Below, in pieces: positions 5,328 to 6,889 of a DNA stretch of 6,889 nt. The notes under the pieces were generated by a model, which was given only the letters and a program-made list of their open reading frames with translations, ran no database searches and was not told where the DNA came from. The DNA comes from Clostridia bacterium (GTDB lineage: Bacteria; Bacillota; Clostridia; Peptostreptococcales; Anaerovoracaceae), in NCBI GenBank assembly GCA_900754805.1, contig CAAEEE010000124.1, forward strand, positions 1 through 6,889. The letters are read 5' to 3'. The position numbers and the translations under genes are program-made. Each line of letters starts with the position of its first letter. The stretch's first letter is position 1.

Positions 5328-6563
5328 TCATTTTCCGGCTTCCTGTGTCTTTTGCTGCATGGATTCCAAAATCGCGTCAGCCAGCGCTTCGAGCTCACCG
5401 GCCTTATCCGCAGACAGCGCGGAAGCCATCGACAAGCGTTCAGTAAGGACGGTCATGCGCTTGAGCTGTCCGTCCAGGAATTCCTGCATCAGATCGCCGG
5501 ATTTTACCGCCCAGGAGCCATTCTCGATCAGCGCGAAGGTACGATTCTGCACATTTAACGCTTTCAGATCCATCAGATAGTCGTGAATCGCCGGATAGAT
5601 TCCCAGATTATAGGTGACGGATGCCAGCACCACATGACTGTATTTGAAGGTCTCCGAAATCAGTTGGGATTTGTGGGTTGAGGAAACATCATAAACTGCC
5701 ACACGGTTCATGCCTTTATCGCAAAGCTTCGCCGCCAGCGCCTGTGCCGCGGCCTCCGTGTTCCCGTACATCGACGCGTAGATGATCAGCACGCCCTCCG
5801 TTTCAGGCTCATAGCGACTCCACAGATCATATTTTTGAATAAAATACGCCAAATTATCACGCCAAACCGGACCGTGAAGCGGACAGATATAGCGGATCTG
5901 GTCCAAAATGCCTGCTGCCTTGCCGAGCAGAACTTGAATGTGCGGACCGTATTTCCCTACGATATTGGTCAGATAGCGTCTCGCGTCATCAAGCCAGTCG
6001 CGGTCAAAATCCACCTCATCCGCGAACAGTTTGCCGTCCAGCGCGCCGAAGGTTCCGAACGCGTCAGCCGAAAACAGGACGCCATCCGTGAGATCGAAAC
6101 TGACCATCGCCTCCGGCCAGTGAATCATTGGCGCGAAAACAAAGGTGATGGTATGTCTGCCGAAGCAAAGCGTATCGCCTTCCTTGACTTCCACGCAGGT
6201 ATGCGCGTCGACAGCGAAGCCGAACTGGCGCATCATCAGAAAAGCTTTTTCATTGCTGACGATCGTGACCTCCGGATAGCGCAAAAGCACTTCCTCGATA
6301 CAAGCCGCGTGATCCGGCTCTAGATGGTTGACAACCAGATAATCCAGCGGACGTCCATGCAGCACATATTCTAAGTTTTCCAGAAACTGTCTGCATGCGG
6401 ACCAGTCAACCGTATCAAAGAGCACGGTCTTTTCGTCGAGCAGACAATACGCGTTGTAGCTGACTCCGCGCGGAATCGGGAAGCAGTTTTCAAACAAAGT
6501 CAAGCGGTGATCGTTCGCGCCGACCCAATATAAGTCCTCCGTTACTTTTCGTACACAATACAT
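5328..6563 (-). CDS. fprA: Flavodiiron protein, A-type flavoprotein of the FprA family (O2/NO reductase)
   Basis: The product has 411 residues with the standard two-domain layout: a metallo-beta-lactamase-like diiron domain (1 to about 250) and a flavodoxin-like FMN domain (about 256-400). The full set of diiron ligands is present in canonical spacing: His80, Glu82, Asp84 and His85 in NHLEPDHA, His148 in MIHWPEAM, Asp167 in FSADAFG and His230 in CPLHGPVW. The FMN phosphate loop is YASMYGNTEAA (262-272). Enzymes of this type reduce O2 to water or NO to N2O with electrons from rubredoxin and protect anaerobes in the cytoplasm. The start is the ATG at 6563, with AGGAG at 6573-6577 (9 nt). The frame runs 63 codons further upstream, but that stretch overlaps the preceding gene in another frame and is not part of the family. 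It starts 31 nt after a gene ending in a rubredoxin domain, its likely electron donor. Preference for O2 or NO cannot be read from the sequence. Confidence 0.95.
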   Translation of the reverse strand: MYCVRKVTEDLYWVGANDHRLTLFENCFPIPRGVSYNAYCLLDEKTVLFDTVDWSACRQFLENLEYVLHGRPLDYLVVNHLEPDHAACIEEVLLRYPEVTIVSNEKAFLMMRQFGFAVDAHTCVEVKEGDTLCFGRHTITFVFAPMIHWPEAMVSFDLTDGVLFSADAFGTFGALDGKLFADEVDFDRDWLDDARRYLTNIVGKYGPHIQVLLGKAAGILDQIRYICPLHGPVWRDNLAYFIQKYDLWSRYEPETEGVLIIYASMYGNTEAAAQALAAKLCDKGMNRVAVYDVSSTHKSQLISETFKYSHVVLASVTYNLGIYPAIHDYLMDLKALNVQNRTFALIENGSWAVKSGDLMQEFLDGQLKRMTVLTERLSMASALSADKAGELEALADAILESMQQKTQEAGK

Positions 6564-6594
6564 AATTCTTCTCTCCTTTCTCGATTCCGTTTTT

Positions 6595-6889
6595 TTATGC
6601 TTTGATGAACTGCTCTTTGCCCTCGCCGCATTCCGGACACACCCAATCCTCCGGCAGCTGTTCAAAGAGGGTCTCCGGTGGGATCTCGGCTGCTTCGTCA
6701 CCCTGCGCCGGATCATATTCATAACCGCAACCGCTGCAGATGTAAGTCGCACCGATCGGTTCCGGCTTCGGTGGCTGCGGACGCTTCATCTTGACCATCG
6801 GAGGTGCCGGTTCTTTTGGTTCTGTTCCCAAGGCCTCCGTGAGCAGCGGAAGAACCTCCATGAGATTGCCGACAATACCGTAATCGCAA
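6595..6889 (-). CDS. etfA: Electron-transfer flavoprotein alpha subunit fused to a C-terminal rubredoxin domain, N-terminus beyond window edge
   Basis: Only the last 97 residues are visible. Residues 1-20, [20 protein letters not shown], match the conserved C-terminal end of ETF alpha subunits (typically ADYGIVADLFEVVP). A Pro/Lys-rich linker (about 21-46) leads to a complete rubredoxin domain (about 48-95): [11 protein letters not shown] with Cys51 and Cys54, then [17 protein letters not shown] with Cys84 and Cys87. These four Cys bind one iron. ETF alpha binds FAD and passes electrons between dehydrogenases and acceptors; rubredoxin passes single electrons, including to flavodiiron proteins. 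The gene ends 31 nt before fprA, so the pair is surely co-transcribed, which supports a functional link. An internal ATG at 6861 is not the real start, because the frame stays open to the edge with ETF-like sequence. The rubredoxin call is very sure. The ETF call rests on about 20 residues; another flavoprotein with the same C-terminal end is the main alternative. Confidence 0.82.
   Translation of the reverse strand, partial: CDYGIVGNLMEVLPLLTEALGTEPKEPAPPMVKMKRPQPPKPEPIGATYICSGCGYEYDPAQGDEAAEIPPETLFEQLPEDWVCPECGEGKEQFIKA

Noticed and set aside
5835..6323. Plus-strand frame of 162 residues inside fprA
   Set aside because: It is antisense to the conserved diiron domain, with no family features.

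Overview
The window looks like the chromosome of an anaerobic Bacillota (Clostridia-type) bacterium. The evidence is strong AGGAGG-type ribosome sites, TTGACA/TATAAT promoters, a Bacillus-type iron-sulfur PurF, a butyrate-type CoA-transferase, a flavodiiron protein and a rubredoxin domain. I cannot name the genus.

Layout, left to right. Positions 1-921 (minus) hold the first 307 codons of an acetyl-CoA hydrolase/transferase-family CoA-transferase. Positions 982-1367 hold a self-contained minus-strand unit: a consensus promoter, a 73-residue protein of unknown function and a terminator with a UUCG loop. Positions 1407-3573 (minus) hold a compact purC-purF unit. Its near-perfect sigma-A promoter is overlapped by an inverted repeat that resembles a PurR PurBox pair.

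Positions 3855-4722 (plus) form the accessory island. An extended -10 promoter abuts the wreck of a tryptophan synthase beta-like (TrpB2) gene, which has lost its start, a large internal segment and its end. Next comes an 88-residue double-glycine-leader peptide whose 65-residue, asparagine-rich, cysteine-free core is built from repeats of about 11 residues. Two overlapping very short reading frames and a strong, probably bidirectional, terminator follow. The precursor-like gene is the least explained element here.

Positions 4768-6889 (minus) read as one operon: the end of an electron-transfer flavoprotein alpha subunit carrying a C-terminal rubredoxin domain, then a flavodiiron protein (FprA family), then a small secreted protein with an Fn3-like fold. 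Rubredoxin is the usual electron donor to flavodiiron proteins. The order therefore suggests an electron path from an ETF flavin through a tethered rubredoxin to the diiron site, which would reduce O2 or NO.

In six genes the best Shine-Dalgarno site sits in front of an internal ATG rather than the most upstream possible start, so the starts given here are shorter than the longest open frames.
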